From NCBI RefSeq assembly GCF_001427025.1, contig NZ_LMGA01000001.1, forward strand, positions 2,374,722 to 2,438,721: 64,000 nt of DNA, read 5' to 3'. This document shows, piece by piece, positions 32,092 through 42,013 of the stretch (the stretch's first letter is position 1; each line of letters starts with the position of its first letter). The DNA comes from Mesorhizobium sp. Root554 (GTDB lineage Bacteria > Pseudomonadota > Alphaproteobacteria > Rhizobiales > Rhizobiaceae). The notes beneath the pieces are model-generated. The model made no database searches and had not been told where the DNA came from. It worked only from the letters and a program-made list of their open reading frames with translations. Position numbers and translations under genes: made by a program.

Positions 32092-32679
32092 ATGCTTCGC
32101 GGACTGTACGACTGGACCTTGTCGCTGGCGGCGAGGAAATCCGCCGAATGGTGGCTGGCCTTCATCGCTTTTGTCGAAAGCTCGGTTTTTCTCGTTCCTG
32201 CCGACGTGCTCTATCTGCCCATGGCCCTGTCCCGGCCGGACCGCGCCTACCGCTATGCGGTCGTCGCCACCATTGCCTCCGTCCTCGGCGGTATCGCCGG
32301 CTGGTTCATTGGCCACTACGCCTATGAAGCGGTGGCGAAACCGGTGCTGGAGTTCTACGGCAAATTCGACGAATTCGAAGCGCTGCGCCTGTCTTCCGGC
32401 GACGGCATCATCCTCCTCATGCTGGTCACGTCCGGCCTCGCCCACCTGCCGCCGATCAAGGTGGTGACCATCCTCGCCGGCGTGATCGGTTTTCCGCTTC
32501 CGTGGTTCATCCTCTCGGCGATCGTGGCGCGCGGCGCGCGTTTCCTCTTTTTGGCCTGGCTCCTGCGCAAATATGGCGAGCCGATACGCGATTTCATCGA
32601 GAAGCGGCTGGGCATGATTGCCGGGGTCGCCGCTGCCGTCCTTATTCTGCTCTATCTGGTCGTCCACTATATGCTCTGA
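32092..32679 (+). CDS. YqaA family membrane protein (DedA/SNARE-associated superfamily)
   Basis: The 195-aa protein begins MLRGLYDWTLSLAARKSAEWW, typical of YqaA. It has five or so membrane segments with the DedA-like GGIAGWFIGHYAYEAV and LPPIKVVTILAGVIGFPLPWFI stretches. DedA-family proteins act in lipid carrier recycling or membrane homeostasis; YqaA itself has no proven function. AGAGGGG precedes the ATG at 32092. It stands 28 bp before the dsbB-like gene and is probably co-transcribed. Confidence 0.85.
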   Translation: MLRGLYDWTLSLAARKSAEWWLAFIAFVESSVFLVPADVLYLPMALSRPDRAYRYAVVATIASVLGGIAGWFIGHYAYEAVAKPVLEFYGKFDEFEALRLSSGDGIILLMLVTSGLAHLPPIKVVTILAGVIGFPLPWFILSAIVARGARFLFLAWLLRKYGEPIRDFIEKRLGMIAGVAAAVLILLYLVVHYML

Positions 32680-32707
32680 CGACCGCAGCCCACTGGACTG
32701 AAACGCA

Positions 32708-33229
32708 ATGACAGTGATATCGACAGATGCCAATCCGTCCCGCCTGCGGGCCTGGATTTCCGGCTTTCTGGCCATCGCCATGGCGGCGACGGTCGGTTCG
32801 GCCCTAGCTTTCCAGTACATCGGCGGCTACATCCCCTGCAAGCTCTGCTACGAGCAACGCATTCCCTACTACGTCGGCATCCCGCTGATGGTGCTCGCCT
32901 TCCTTGCCTCGGTGCTTCGCCTGCCGTCCTGGATATCGCGCGGGCTGCTGGCGCTCGGCGGCCTGCTGATGTTGTACGGTCTCTATCTCGGTATTTTTCA
33001 TTCTGGCGTTGAATGGGGCTGGTGGCCGGGGCCGACCGACTGCACCAATGTCGCCGCTCCCGTCGACACCGGCGGCAACGGCGTGCTGGATTCGCTCGAC
33101 AAGTTCGTGCCGCCCTCCTGCGACAAGGCGGCGCTGCGCATCCTAGGCCTGTCGCTGGCCGGCTGGCAGGCGATTGCCGCCCTCATCCTCGGCGCCATTG
33201 CCTTCAAGGGTGCGTTTGCGCGCGATTGA
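32708..33229 (+). CDS. Disulfide bond formation protein B (DsbB)-like
   Basis: The 173-aa protein has four predicted membrane segments. The first periplasmic-loop pair is CKLC (YIPCKLCYEQRIPYY near residue 40). A second cysteine pair follows (TDC ... PPSCDKAA), separated by 30 or so residues. DsbB re-oxidises DsbA and hands electrons to quinone at the inner membrane. The length and four cysteines agree with the family. It follows yqaA by 28 bp. Confidence 0.88.
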   Translation: MTVISTDANPSRLRAWISGFLAIAMAATVGSALAFQYIGGYIPCKLCYEQRIPYYVGIPLMVLAFLASVLRLPSWISRGLLALGGLLMLYGLYLGIFHSGVEWGWWPGPTDCTNVAAPVDTGGNGVLDSLDKFVPPSCDKAALRILGLSLAGWQAIAALILGAIAFKGAFARD

Positions 33230-33385
33230 ACCTGAGTACAGCGCAGAGTTCGCCACAGGATTTGCAAGGACGAGTCGGATGGCGTGGTTCGCGAGAACCG
33301 GAGCGCAGCGGACATTCGGTCCGTGAGCCCCGGAAAGCGCAGCAAACCGCGTCAGGCGACCGTCCTCGCGAATTCTCGGCGAACT

Positions 33386-33943
33386 CTACGGTTCGAGCTC
33401 GACATCCCAGTAGAGATAATCCATCCAACTCTCATGCAGATGGTTGGGCGGGAACAGCCGGCCATTGTTGTGCAGGTCGTGCACCGTCGGCTGGAACGGC
33501 TTCTGCAGCGGCCACATCTTCGCTTGCGCCGGCATCAGGCCGCCCTTGCGCAGATTGCAGGGCGAGCAGGCGGCGACGACATTTTCCCAGGTGGTGGCGC
33601 CGCCGCGATGGCGTGGCACGACATGGTCGAAAGTCAGATCCTCCGGCGTGCCGCAATACTGGCACTGGAAGCGGTCGCGCAGGAAGACGTTGAAGCGGGT
33701 GAAGGCCGGATGCCGGGACGGCTTTACATAAGCCTTGAGGCTGACGACGCTCGGCAGTCTCATTGAGAAATTGGCCGAGGAAACCGCGTGCTCATATTCG
33801 GCGACGATGTTTACCCGCTCGAGAAAAACCGCCTTGATGGCGTCCTGCCAGGACCAGAGCGACAAAGGGTAATAGCTGAGCGGGCGATAGTCCGCATTCA
33901 GCACCAGCGCTGGCAGCCCATCCGGAGATACGGCAACCGTCAC
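33386..33943 (-). CDS. HNH endonuclease family protein
   Basis: The protein (185 aa) has a complete HNH core with zinc cysteines: CQYCG, then DHVVPRHRGGATTWENVVAACSPCNLRKGG. The frame has a 38-codon extension to 34057, but a GTG at 33943 is preceded by AAGGAGG and begins the conserved VAVSPDGLPALVLNADYRPLSYYPLSLWSW. This HNH family is widespread in alphaproteobacteria as a solitary gene. It may act as a DNA nuclease in repair; its target is unknown. It is not next to any restriction or phage gene. Confidence 0.87.
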   Translation of the reverse strand: MTVAVSPDGLPALVLNADYRPLSYYPLSLWSWQDAIKAVFLERVNIVAEYEHAVSSANFSMRLPSVVSLKAYVKPSRHPAFTRFNVFLRDRFQCQYCGTPEDLTFDHVVPRHRGGATTWENVVAACSPCNLRKGGLMPAQAKMWPLQKPFQPTVHDLHNNGRLFPPNHLHESWMDYLYWDVELEP

Positions 33944-34071
33944 TTCGCTTACCTCCTTGGTTCTCGAACCGATCGGCCCGGATACTGTAAGCCGGATGTG
34001 ACATGGATGTGAAGCGCCTTGCGCGCCGCACGCCAGATCAAAAATGCATGATTTCAAAGCTTTTTTGCGGC

Positions 34072-34713
34072 TCAGGCCGGCGGAACGGCGTCCCTGCCCT
34101 TCATTTCACGGTAATAGGCCCAGAAAAGCCTCGCGGCGACGCCCCGCCATGGGCTCCATGATTCGGCCAGCGCGATCAGCGCTTTCTCGGGCGGACGCGG
34201 TTCGATCCCCAGCGCATGTCCGACCGCGCTCTGCAGGGCAACGTCGCGCGCCGGGAAAATATCGGGGTGCCCGGCCGCGAACAGCAGGTAGACTTCCGCC
34301 GTCCACGTGCCAATACCGGGCACGGCGGTCAGCGCGGCAATGGCGGCCTCGGCGTCGAGCGAGCACAGATGATGCAGGTCGAGCCCATCGGCCACGGCCT
34401 GCGCAGCCGCCAGCAGGCCGCGCTGTTTGGGGCGGGACAATCCGGCTTCGCGAAAAACCTCCTCGCCAGCCGTCAGCACGGCTTCCGGCGTCAACGGGTC
34501 GAGCAAGATGGTCAACCGCCCGAAAATGGCATCGGCGCTGGCGCGCGACACCTGCTGCGACACGATGATCGAGGCGAGGCTTCGGAAGCCGGGCTCCGAC
34601 AGCCGCAGCGGCACCTCGCCCGCCCTTCCGCGCACGGCCTCCAGCCGCCGGTCGAGCGCGCACAGTGCATCAAGGCCTTCCAAGACATGTTCCGGTGTGA
34701 CGATGCGCTGCAT
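34072..34713 (-). CDS. DNA-3-methyladenine glycosylase II (AlkA-like)
   Basis: This 213-aa base-excision repair glycosylase removes alkylated purines. The helix-hairpin-helix (LTAVPGIGTWTAEVYLLFA) and downstream catalytic Asp (FPARDVALQSAVG) are intact. The N-terminal SIIVSQQVSRASADAIFGRL segment is characteristic. It starts at 34713 (MQRIVTPEHVLEGL) with AAGGAAA upstream. The gene is divergent from gluQ, with start codons 73 bp apart. Confidence 0.9.
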   Translation of the reverse strand: MQRIVTPEHVLEGLDALCALDRRLEAVRGRAGEVPLRLSEPGFRSLASIIVSQQVSRASADAIFGRLTILLDPLTPEAVLTAGEEVFREAGLSRPKQRGLLAAAQAVADGLDLHHLCSLDAEAAIAALTAVPGIGTWTAEVYLLFAAGHPDIFPARDVALQSAVGHALGIEPRPPEKALIALAESWSPWRGVAARLFWAYYREMKGRDAVPPA

Positions 34714-34786
34714 GGTTTCCTTGTTCTTCCAGATGGCGCAAGGTAGCAATCCGTGTGAACCCCGCACACCCATTTGTTGCCGGATC

Positions 34787-35668
34787 ATGAGCCTCCTGAC
34801 ATTCCGCTTCGCCCCCAGCCCGAACGGCGAACTACATCTCGGCCACGCCTATTCGGCATTCCTCAACGCAAAGCTGGCGCGGATGTTCGGTGGCAGGTTC
34901 CTGCTGCGCATCGAGGATATCGACACGACCCGCTGCACACCGGAATTCGAGGCTGGCATCTACCGCGATCTCGAATGGCTGGGAATCGAATGGGAAATGC
35001 CGGTGCGGCGGCAGTCAGCGCATTTCGACCAATACCAATCCGTGCTCGAACGCCTTGTCGATGAAGGTCTGGTCTATCCAGCGTTTATGAGCCGTGGTGA
35101 CATCCGCGCCTTCATTGCCGATAGCGAAAGACAGGGCCGTTCCTGGCCGCGCGACCCCGATGGCGTGCCGGTCTATCCGGGACTTGATAAATCCATGCCG
35201 ATGAAGGAACGCAAGGCGCGGATGGCCGAAGGCGAACCCTTCGCCTGGCGGCTCGACATGGAAAAGGCGGTGGAACGGGCTGGCGGCCCGCTGTCATGGA
35301 CCGAATTCACCGAACAGACATTGACGGAGACCCGGACCGTCGAAACCCGCCCACAGGACTGGGGCGATGTCGTCATCGCCCGCCGCGATATCCCGACAAG
35401 CTATCATCTGGCCGTCGTGGTCGACGATGCGCTGCAAGGCGTCACCCATGTCGTGCGGGGCATTGACCTGCAACTGGCCACCGGCGTCCAGCGCCTGCTG
35501 CAGTGCCTGCTCGGTCTGCCGGAACCGCGCTATCTCCATCACCCGCTTATCCTCGGCCCGGATGGTCGCAAGCTCTCCAAAAGCCAGCGGGATACGGGGC
35601 TGGCGGCGCTGCGCCAGGCCGGCTTTGCGCCGGAAGACATCAGGCGGATGATTGGCCCTGCCCGCTAG
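34787..35668 (+). CDS. gluQ: Glutamyl-Q tRNA(Asp) synthetase
   Basis: The protein (293 aa) is a truncated glutamyl-tRNA synthetase that attaches glutamate to queuosine 34 of tRNA-Asp. HIGH-type FAPSPNGELHLGHAYSAF and the KLSKSQ form of the KMSKS motif (GRKLSKSQRDTG) are present, but the C-terminal anticodon-binding domain is absent, as is normal for this family. A zinc-binding cysteine pattern of the E. coli enzyme is not evident. The start at 34787 matches the family N-terminus; the frame is open upstream within the opposing gene. Confidence 0.93.
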   Translation: MSLLTFRFAPSPNGELHLGHAYSAFLNAKLARMFGGRFLLRIEDIDTTRCTPEFEAGIYRDLEWLGIEWEMPVRRQSAHFDQYQSVLERLVDEGLVYPAFMSRGDIRAFIADSERQGRSWPRDPDGVPVYPGLDKSMPMKERKARMAEGEPFAWRLDMEKAVERAGGPLSWTEFTEQTLTETRTVETRPQDWGDVVIARRDIPTSYHLAVVVDDALQGVTHVVRGIDLQLATGVQRLLQCLLGLPEPRYLHHPLILGPDGRKLSKSQRDTGLAALRQAGFAPEDIRRMIGPAR

Positions 35669-35722
35669 GCGGACATGAGTTCCAGCGAAACTGATCGCAT
35701 CTTCAATGCTTTTGCGTTGTGA

Positions 35723-36646
35723 ATGAACGCGCCAATCCGTACAGACGCCGACATCATGCCGAACCTCAAGACATTCCTTCCCGGCACCTTCGTGATCCTG
35801 TGGGCGACCGGCTTCATCGGCGCGCGCTACGCCATGCCATGGGCTGAGCCGTTCGCCTTCCTGGTGGTGCGCTTCATCCTTGCCTTCGTCATTCTCGGCG
35901 TGGCGATGTTGGCTTTCGGCTCCAGGGGACTTTCAAGGACCGAAGCGATGCACGCGGCTGGCGCCGGCGTCCTCATGCACGGCGTCTATCTTGGCGGCGT
36001 GTTCTGGGCGATCCATCGCGGCCTGCCGGCGGGTTTCGCCGCACTGATCGTCGGACTGCAGCCGCTGATCACCGCCGTGCTGGCGGGCAAGCTGCTGGGC
36101 GAAAAGATCCTGCCGCGCCATTGGATCGGCCTTGCCGCCGGCTTTGCCGGAGTGGTGATCGTGCTTTGGCCAAGGCTTGGCGCGCTGGGCAGCGGCGTGA
36201 CCACGGCGACGTTGGCAGCAACCATCGTCTCGGTTTTCGCAATGAGCCTGGGCACCGTCTGGCAGAAGCGCTTCGCCTCCGGCGGCAATCTCGTCGCCGC
36301 CACCTTCTGGCAGTATGTCGGCGGTGCGACGATCATGACGCTGGCGTCACTCGGGTTGGAAACCGGCACTGTCATCATCAATGGCGAACTGATTTTCGCC
36401 ATGGCTTGGCTGGTGCTCGTCCTGTCGATCGGCGCCGTCTACCTGCTGATGGCGATGATCCGCGACGGCGAGATGTCGAAGGTCGCCTCGCTGTTCTATC
36501 TGGTTCCGGCGGCCACCGCGGTCATCGCCTGGGCGCTGTTCGGCGAGACGCTCAACCTTGTCCAGATTGGTGGCATGGCGATCGCCACCCTGGGCGTCGG
36601 TCTGGCCACGGCTCAGCCGCCGACACGCGCCCGCGCTTCCAGATAG
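35723..36646 (+). CDS. EamA/DMT family transporter
   Basis: The 307-aa protein has ten hydrophobic segments in two repeats. Signature stretches are FVILWATGFIGARYAMPWAEPFAFLVVRF in the first repeat and LFYLVPAATAVIAWALFGETLNLVQIGGMAIATLGV in the second. It is similar to RhaT/YdcZ-type exporters; the substrate is unknown. The first ATG at 35723 has a weak RBS; an in-frame ATG at 35756 is a possible alternative. Its 3' end overlaps the convergent yihY-like gene by 34 bp. Confidence 0.84.
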   Translation: MNAPIRTDADIMPNLKTFLPGTFVILWATGFIGARYAMPWAEPFAFLVVRFILAFVILGVAMLAFGSRGLSRTEAMHAAGAGVLMHGVYLGGVFWAIHRGLPAGFAALIVGLQPLITAVLAGKLLGEKILPRHWIGLAAGFAGVVIVLWPRLGALGSGVTTATLAATIVSVFAMSLGTVWQKRFASGGNLVAATFWQYVGGATIMTLASLGLETGTVIINGELIFAMAWLVLVLSIGAVYLLMAMIRDGEMSKVASLFYLVPAATAVIAWALFGETLNLVQIGGMAIATLGVGLATAQPPTRARASR

Positions 36647-37467
36647 CGGCTGATGGCGGCGTTGAGTTCTCCGCCAAGGATGAAGATCGCCGAGACAATG
36701 TAAAGGAAGACCACCGCGATCATGATCGAGGCGAGGCCCGCATAGGTCGTCACATAGGACGAGAAGTGGTCAAGATAGGTGGCGAAGACGGTCGAGCCGA
36801 TCAGCCAGGCGATCAGCGTGAAAATGATGCCGGGCACGATCGAGACAAACCGGCGCTTGCCCGCCGGCAGCCAGATATGCACCGCGAACAGGCCGGCAAC
36901 GATCACCGTCGAGGCGATGATGAACCGCCAAAGCGTGATCGTCCCCATATAAGGCTTGATCCACACGAAATTGGCTTCCGCCAGGCGCGCCAGGATGGGC
37001 GCGAAAACCAGCAGGACGCTTATGACCAGGAAGCCCAGCGTGGCGATCATGACGAAAGCGATGCTCTGGACCCGCCTGTAAATGATGCCGCGGGTCTCCG
37101 ACACGCGGTAGGCGCGGTTGAGCGAGGTTCTAAGCGCTTCGATGCCGTTGGAAGCGAAGAAGGCTGCCAGCAGGACGCCATAGGTCAACAGGTCGGTGCG
37201 CTGCACGGTAAGCACATTCAGCACTTCGCGTGCAATCGGATTGGCGATCTGCTCCGGCCAAGTGTCGAACACCAGATGCACCGCTGTGTCGGCGAAGGCC
37301 TGCGCGCCGAGGAAACTTGCCAGTGTCGTGGCGAAGATAAGGAACGGAAACAGCGCCATCAGCGCGGTGATCGCCAGATGACTGGCCATCGCCCACCCAT
37401 CGTCGGTGTTGAAGTGGCCGAGCGCGTCATAGAGCACGCGTTTGAGGGCGACGATGTTGCGCAGCAA
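36613..37467 (-). CDS. YihY/virulence factor BrkB family membrane protein
   Basis: The protein has about six membrane segments. Typical YihY stretches are WAMASHLAITALMALFPFLIFATTLASFLG and, in the middle, YGVLLAAFFASNGIEALRTSLNRAYRV. Family members were once called RNase BN or BrkB; the membrane function is unsettled. The longest frame reaches 37557 and would overlap the divergent SDR gene. I prefer a TTG start at 37467 (LLRNIVALKRVLYDALG) with CAGGACGGA upstream, giving 284 aa. The start is uncertain. Confidence 0.8.
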   Translation of the reverse strand: MLRNIVALKRVLYDALGHFNTDDGWAMASHLAITALMALFPFLIFATTLASFLGAQAFADTAVHLVFDTWPEQIANPIAREVLNVLTVQRTDLLTYGVLLAAFFASNGIEALRTSLNRAYRVSETRGIIYRRVQSIAFVMIATLGFLVISVLLVFAPILARLAEANFVWIKPYMGTITLWRFIIASTVIVAGLFAVHIWLPAGKRRFVSIVPGIIFTLIAWLIGSTVFATYLDHFSSYVTTYAGLASIMIAVVFLYIVSAIFILGGELNAAISRYLEARARVGG

Positions 37468-37521
37468 GGATCCGTCCTGAGATTGTATCCGGCCCGCGAA
37501 TATGGGAAGTGATTGCGGCAA

Positions 37522-38388
<867 letters not shown>

Positions 38389-38411
38389 GCGCAAACCGAA
38401 CTGGAGCCGCC

Positions 38412-38603
38412 ATGGCAACCGTCTTCAACATTCTCGCCGTCATCGTTATGTTCGCCGTCGTGGTTGTCCTGGCTCGCGGCCTGATCAACATGATGCGCGG
38501 CGGCGACGGCGTCACCTCGAACAAGCTCATGCAGGCGCGCGTCCTGCTGCAGTTCGTCGCTCTGGTGCTGATCCTGGCCGCCTTCTATTTCACCCGAAGC
38601 TAA
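38412..38603 (+). CDS. HIG1-domain / twin transmembrane helix small protein
   Basis: The 63-aa protein has two membrane helices, MATVFNILAVIVMFAVVVVL and ARVLLQFVALVLILAAFYF. The intervening GLINMMRGGDGVTSNKLMQARV contains the HIG1-like RxxxQ region. HIG1 proteins stabilise respiratory supercomplexes in mitochondria; the bacterial role is not proven. The ATG at 38412 has GGAG nearby. It is followed within 12 bp by the PduO-type gene, so it is probably part of an operon. Confidence 0.85.
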   Translation: MATVFNILAVIVMFAVVVVLARGLINMMRGGDGVTSNKLMQARVLLQFVALVLILAAFYFTRS

Positions 38604-38615
38604 GGCTGCACGTCG

Positions 38616-39197
38616 ATGGTGAAGCTGAACAAGATATACACCCGCACCGGCGACGATGGCACGACCGGACTTGGCACCGGCGAGCGCCGCTCAAAGGCCG
38701 ACCTGCGCATCGAAGCCTGCGGCGTAGTCGATGAAGCCAACGCCTGTATCGGTCTGGCCCGGCTGCATACGGCGGCAGACCATCCGCAGATCGACGCCAT
38801 GCTCGCCCGCATCCAGAACGATCTCTTCGACCTTGGCGCCGATCTCACCGTGCCGGAGGATGGCAAGCCGTTGGAGTACGAGCCGCTGCGGATCATTGCC
38901 GGCCAGGTTGAACGGCTGGAGAAGGACATCGACCTGCTCAACCGCGAACTGCAGCCGCTGAAATCCTTCGTGCTCAATGGCGGCAGACCGGCCGCCGCTG
39001 CGCTGCATCTGGCGCGCACCGTCGCAAGGCGCGCCGAAAGGGTCATGGTCGCGCTGGCTGCCAATCCGGCCGAGCACGTCAACCGCGAGGGCATGAAATA
39101 CATGAACCGCGTCTCGGATTTCCTGTTCGTCGCCGCCCGCGCGGTCAATGACAACGGAAATGCCGATGTGTTATGGGTTCCGGGCAAGAACCGCTGA
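38616..39197 (+). CDS. PduO-type cob(I)yrinic acid a,c-diamide adenosyltransferase
   Basis: This enzyme transfers the adenosyl group of ATP to corrinoid cobalt, making adenosylcobalamin. The 193-aa product has the N-terminal ATP-binding motif YTRTGDDGTTGLGTGERRSKADLR, then GVVDEANACIGLA. The C-terminal conserved MNRVSDFLFVAAR segment is also present. The length is normal for PduO-type, distinct from the CobA type. It is flanked by a HIG1-like and a rhomboid gene in the same direction, as is common in Rhizobiales. Confidence 0.93.
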   Translation: MVKLNKIYTRTGDDGTTGLGTGERRSKADLRIEACGVVDEANACIGLARLHTAADHPQIDAMLARIQNDLFDLGADLTVPEDGKPLEYEPLRIIAGQVERLEKDIDLLNRELQPLKSFVLNGGRPAAAALHLARTVARRAERVMVALAANPAEHVNREGMKYMNRVSDFLFVAARAVNDNGNADVLWVPGKNR

Positions 39198-39235
39198 CAA
39201 TCTCGTCGGGGCGGATGATCGGGGGCGACGCCTGA

Positions 39236-40006
39236 ATGTTCATTCCGCTGCACGACGCCAACAGCCTCCACTACATCAAGCTGCAATACGTCACGATCGG
39301 GCTGATCGCCGCGAACGTGCTCATCTACCTGGCCACGACGCTGGGTGGTGAACAATTCTCGATGGCCACGGTCCTCGGGCTGGGCTTCATCCCCTCGGTG
39401 GTCCATGACACCGCCGAACTGCCAACACAGCTCGTCGTCATTCCGGAAACCTTCAGCTACGTCACCTATGCCTTCCTGCATGCAGACATCTTTCACCTGG
39501 GCGGCAACATGCTGTTCCTGTGGGTGTTCGGCGACAATGTCGAGGACGCGCTCGGCCATGTCCGCTATCTGGTCTTCTACCTGTTATGCGCGGTCGCCGG
39601 CGCGTTCGTGCACGGCTTCGTGGCGCCGGATTCGCGCGAACCGCTGATCGGCGCGTCGGGCGCCATTGCCGGCGTCGTCGCGGCCTACCTGATCCTGCAT
39701 CCGCGGGTCAAAATCTGGATCCTGGCCTTCGGCCGAATTCCGCTGCGCATCCCGGCCTATATCACGCTGGCATTGTGGATTCTGTTGCAATTCGTCATGT
39801 TTTTGGCCGGCGGCGAGGACCAGGTGTCGTGGGCCTGCCATGTCGGCGGCATCGTCGCGGGCGCCATTCTGGTGCTGATCCTGCGGCGACGTGACGTTCC
39901 CCTGATGGACAAGCAGATCGTCACGCCCCGCTCGGTCAAGGTCGAGCAGAAGAGTGCCGTGGAGCCTGTCGAGGCAGCGCCGGCGCCACGCTGGGGGCGG
40001 CAGTAA
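39236..40006 (+). CDS. Rhomboid family intramembrane serine protease
   Basis: The 256-aa protein has six or seven membrane segments. The catalytic Ser lies in GASGAIAGVVAAYLI and the catalytic His in SWACHVGGIVAGAIL; the Asn-containing HLGGNMLFLWVFGDN is also present. Rhomboids cut transmembrane helices of substrate proteins at the membrane. It lies 38 bp after the adenosyltransferase gene. The substrate is unknown. Confidence 0.92.
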   Translation: MFIPLHDANSLHYIKLQYVTIGLIAANVLIYLATTLGGEQFSMATVLGLGFIPSVVHDTAELPTQLVVIPETFSYVTYAFLHADIFHLGGNMLFLWVFGDNVEDALGHVRYLVFYLLCAVAGAFVHGFVAPDSREPLIGASGAIAGVVAAYLILHPRVKIWILAFGRIPLRIPAYITLALWILLQFVMFLAGGEDQVSWACHVGGIVAGAILVLILRRRDVPLMDKQIVTPRSVKVEQKSAVEPVEAAPAPRWGRQ

Positions 40007-40044
40007 AGCGACATAATTCAACCGATTTTGGCATTTCGCGCGTA

Positions 40045-40073
40045 TTGACGTGCAGGTTGCCCGCAACTACGGT
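40045..40073 (+). promoter_or_regulatory. Weak candidate promoter of etfB
   Basis: TTGACG (40045-40050), a 17-bp spacer and TACGGT (40068-40073) lie about 130 bp before etfB. The -10 element is poor. Confidence 0.3.
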
Positions 40074-40203
40074 CCGCCCGCTTTCGGAAGCTGGTTGAGC
40101 TGCGCCCGGAAAACGGAATTCGGCCAGGAATGTCGGCATTCGGCAACTCCCAGCAAGCAAGCGCTGCTATCAGCAAGCCGACATCATGAGAGGTGAGGTT
40201 GAG

Positions 40204-40950
40204 ATGAAAGTACTGGTCCCGGTCAAACGTGTTGTCGATGCGAATGTGAAGGTTCGCGTCAAGGCCGACGGCTCGGCCGTCGAGCTTGCCAACGTCAAGA
40301 TGGCGATGAACCCGTTTGACGAGATCGCGGTTGAAGAAGCGATCCGCCTGAAAGAGGCCGGCAAGGTCGAGGAGATCATCGTCGTGTCGATCGGCCCGCA
40401 GCAGGCGCAGGAAACGCTGCGCACCGCGCTCGCCATGGGTGCCGACCGGGCGATCCTGGTCAAGGTCGACGAGGCGGTGGAGCCGTTGGGTGTCGCCAAG
40501 GTGCTGAAGGGCGTGGTGGACGCCGAGCAGCCCGGTCTGGTGATCCTCGGCAAGCAGGCGATCGATGACGATTCGAACCAGACAGGCCAGATGCTGGCCG
40601 CGCTGCTCGGCTGGGCGCAGGGCACCTTCGCCTCCAAGGTGGAGTTGACCGGCGACAAGGCCAAGGTGACGCGCGAGGTCGATGGCGGGCTGCAGACGGT
40701 GGAGTTGAAGATGCCGGCGGTCGTGACGGTCGATCTGCGGTTGAACCAGCCGCGCTATGCTTCCCTGCCCAACATCATGAAGGCCAAGAAGAAGCCGCTG
40801 GATGAAAAGACCGCCGCCGATTTCGGCGCCGACGTCTCGCCGCGGCTCAAGGTTCTGAAGACCGAGGAGCCGGGCGGCCGCAAGGCCGGCGTCAAGGTCA
40901 AGACAGTGGCGGAGCTGGTCTCCAGCCTCAAATCCGCTGGCGTTCTGTAA
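40204..40950 (+). CDS. etfB: Electron transfer flavoprotein beta subunit
   Basis: ETF-beta, with EtfA, carries electrons from acyl-CoA and other dehydrogenases to ETF-ubiquinone oxidoreductase. The 248-aa protein starts [20 protein letters not shown], and the AMP-binding fold segment [22 protein letters not shown] is seen. GAGGTTGAG precedes the ATG at 40204; six upstream codons of the open frame are ignored. It is 22 bp before etfA. Confidence 0.96.
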   Translation: MKVLVPVKRVVDANVKVRVKADGSAVELANVKMAMNPFDEIAVEEAIRLKEAGKVEEIIVVSIGPQQAQETLRTALAMGADRAILVKVDEAVEPLGVAKVLKGVVDAEQPGLVILGKQAIDDDSNQTGQMLAALLGWAQGTFASKVELTGDKAKVTREVDGGLQTVELKMPAVVTVDLRLNQPRYASLPNIMKAKKKPLDEKTAADFGADVSPRLKVLKTEEPGGRKAGVKVKTVAELVSSLKSAGVL

Positions 40951-40972
40951 GCGATCGGGAAAGGACAAAACA

Positions 40973-41902
40973 ATGGCAATTCTCCTCATCGCCGAACACG
41001 ACAATGCAAGCCTTTCGGACCAGACCGGCAAGGCGCTGTCGGCCGCCCTCAAGATCGGGTCCGACATCGATATCCTGGTCGCCGGCAAGGGCGCGAAACC
41101 TGCCGCCGATGACGCCGCCAAGCTGAAAGGCGTGCGCAAGGTGCTTCTGGCGGAAGCCGATGAGCTGGCCGAGCGCCTCGCCGAGCCGCTGGCCGCCTTG
41201 GTCGTGTCGCTCGCCGGCGGCTACGACACTCTTGTCGCTCCGGCCACCACCTCGGGCAAGAACGTCGCCCCGCGCGTTGCGGCGCTCCTCGACGTGCAGC
41301 AGGTGTCCGAAATCATCGAAGTGGTCTCGCCCGACACGTTCAAGCGGCCCATCTATGCCGGCAACGCCATCCAGACGGTGCAGTCGAGCGACAAGACCAA
41401 GGTTATCACCGTGCGCACCGCTTCCTTCCCGGCTGCGGCCGAAGGCGGCTCGGCCACGGTCGAAACGGTCAAGGCAGCCGACAATCCCGGCCTCTCCACC
41501 TTTGTCGAGAACAGATTGTCGGACAGCGACCGCCCAGAGCTCACCTCAGCCAAGATCATCATCTCGGGCGGCCGCGCGCTCGGCTCCGCGGAAAAGTTCA
41601 CCGAGGTCATCCTGCCCGTCGCCGACAAGCTGGGCGCAGCCGTCGGCGCCTCGCGCGCCGCCGTCGATGCCGGCTATGCGCCCAATGACTGGCAGGTCGG
41701 CCAGACCGGCAAGGTGGTCGCCCCTGACCTCTACATCGCCGCCGGCATTTCCGGCGCTATCCAGCATCTGGCCGGCATGAAGGATAGCAAGGTCATCGTC
41801 GCCATCAACAAGGACGAGGAAGCTCCTATCTTCCAGGTCGCCGACTACGGCATCGTCGGCGACCTCTTTGTCATACTGCCGGAACTCGAAAAGGCGCTTT
41901 GA
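40973..41902 (+). CDS. etfA: Electron transfer flavoprotein alpha subunit
   Basis: EtfA binds FAD and forms the electron-transfer heterodimer with EtfB. The 309-aa protein has the C-terminal FAD-binding motifs [39 protein letters not shown] and [22 protein letters not shown]. The order etfB-etfA-3-hydroxybutyryl-CoA dehydrogenase is conserved in Rhizobiales and points to fatty-acid or polyhydroxybutyrate metabolism. Confidence 0.96.
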   Translation: MAILLIAEHDNASLSDQTGKALSAALKIGSDIDILVAGKGAKPAADDAAKLKGVRKVLLAEADELAERLAEPLAALVVSLAGGYDTLVAPATTSGKNVAPRVAALLDVQQVSEIIEVVSPDTFKRPIYAGNAIQTVQSSDKTKVITVRTASFPAAAEGGSATVETVKAADNPGLSTFVENRLSDSDRPELTSAKIIISGGRALGSAEKFTEVILPVADKLGAAVGASRAAVDAGYAPNDWQVGQTGKVVAPDLYIAAGISGAIQHLAGMKDSKVIVAINKDEEAPIFQVADYGIVGDLFVILPELEKAL

Positions 41903-41928
41903 CGCTCCTTCGTACCGCATAATAAGAT

Positions 41929-41962
41929 AAGGGTGGCGTAGACGAAGTCACTCCGCCCTTTT
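41929..41962 (+). terminator. Possible weak hairpin between etfA and hbdA
   Basis: aagggtgg (41929-41936) pairs with ccgccctt (41953-41960, one G-T pair) around a 16-nt loop, followed by a short TT run. The large loop makes it doubtful. Confidence 0.25.
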
Positions 41963-42013
41963 AGTTTGCAGTGCACAAAAAGCAGGCTGGAAACGTCGGA
42001 CGGGATCGGTGTC

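Noticed and set aside
31090..32820. 576-codon minus frame spanning the tRNA-Leu and yqaA
   Set aside because: It runs through a tRNA gene and two coding genes in the opposite sense.
36121..37512. 463-codon plus frame over the 3' end of the DMT gene and all of the yihY-like gene
   Set aside because: It has shadow composition (H, R, D, Q) and overlaps two membrane-protein genes that are well supported.
40170..41139. Minus-strand frames opposite etfB
   Set aside because: They are shadows; etfB has a family-matched start and RBS.
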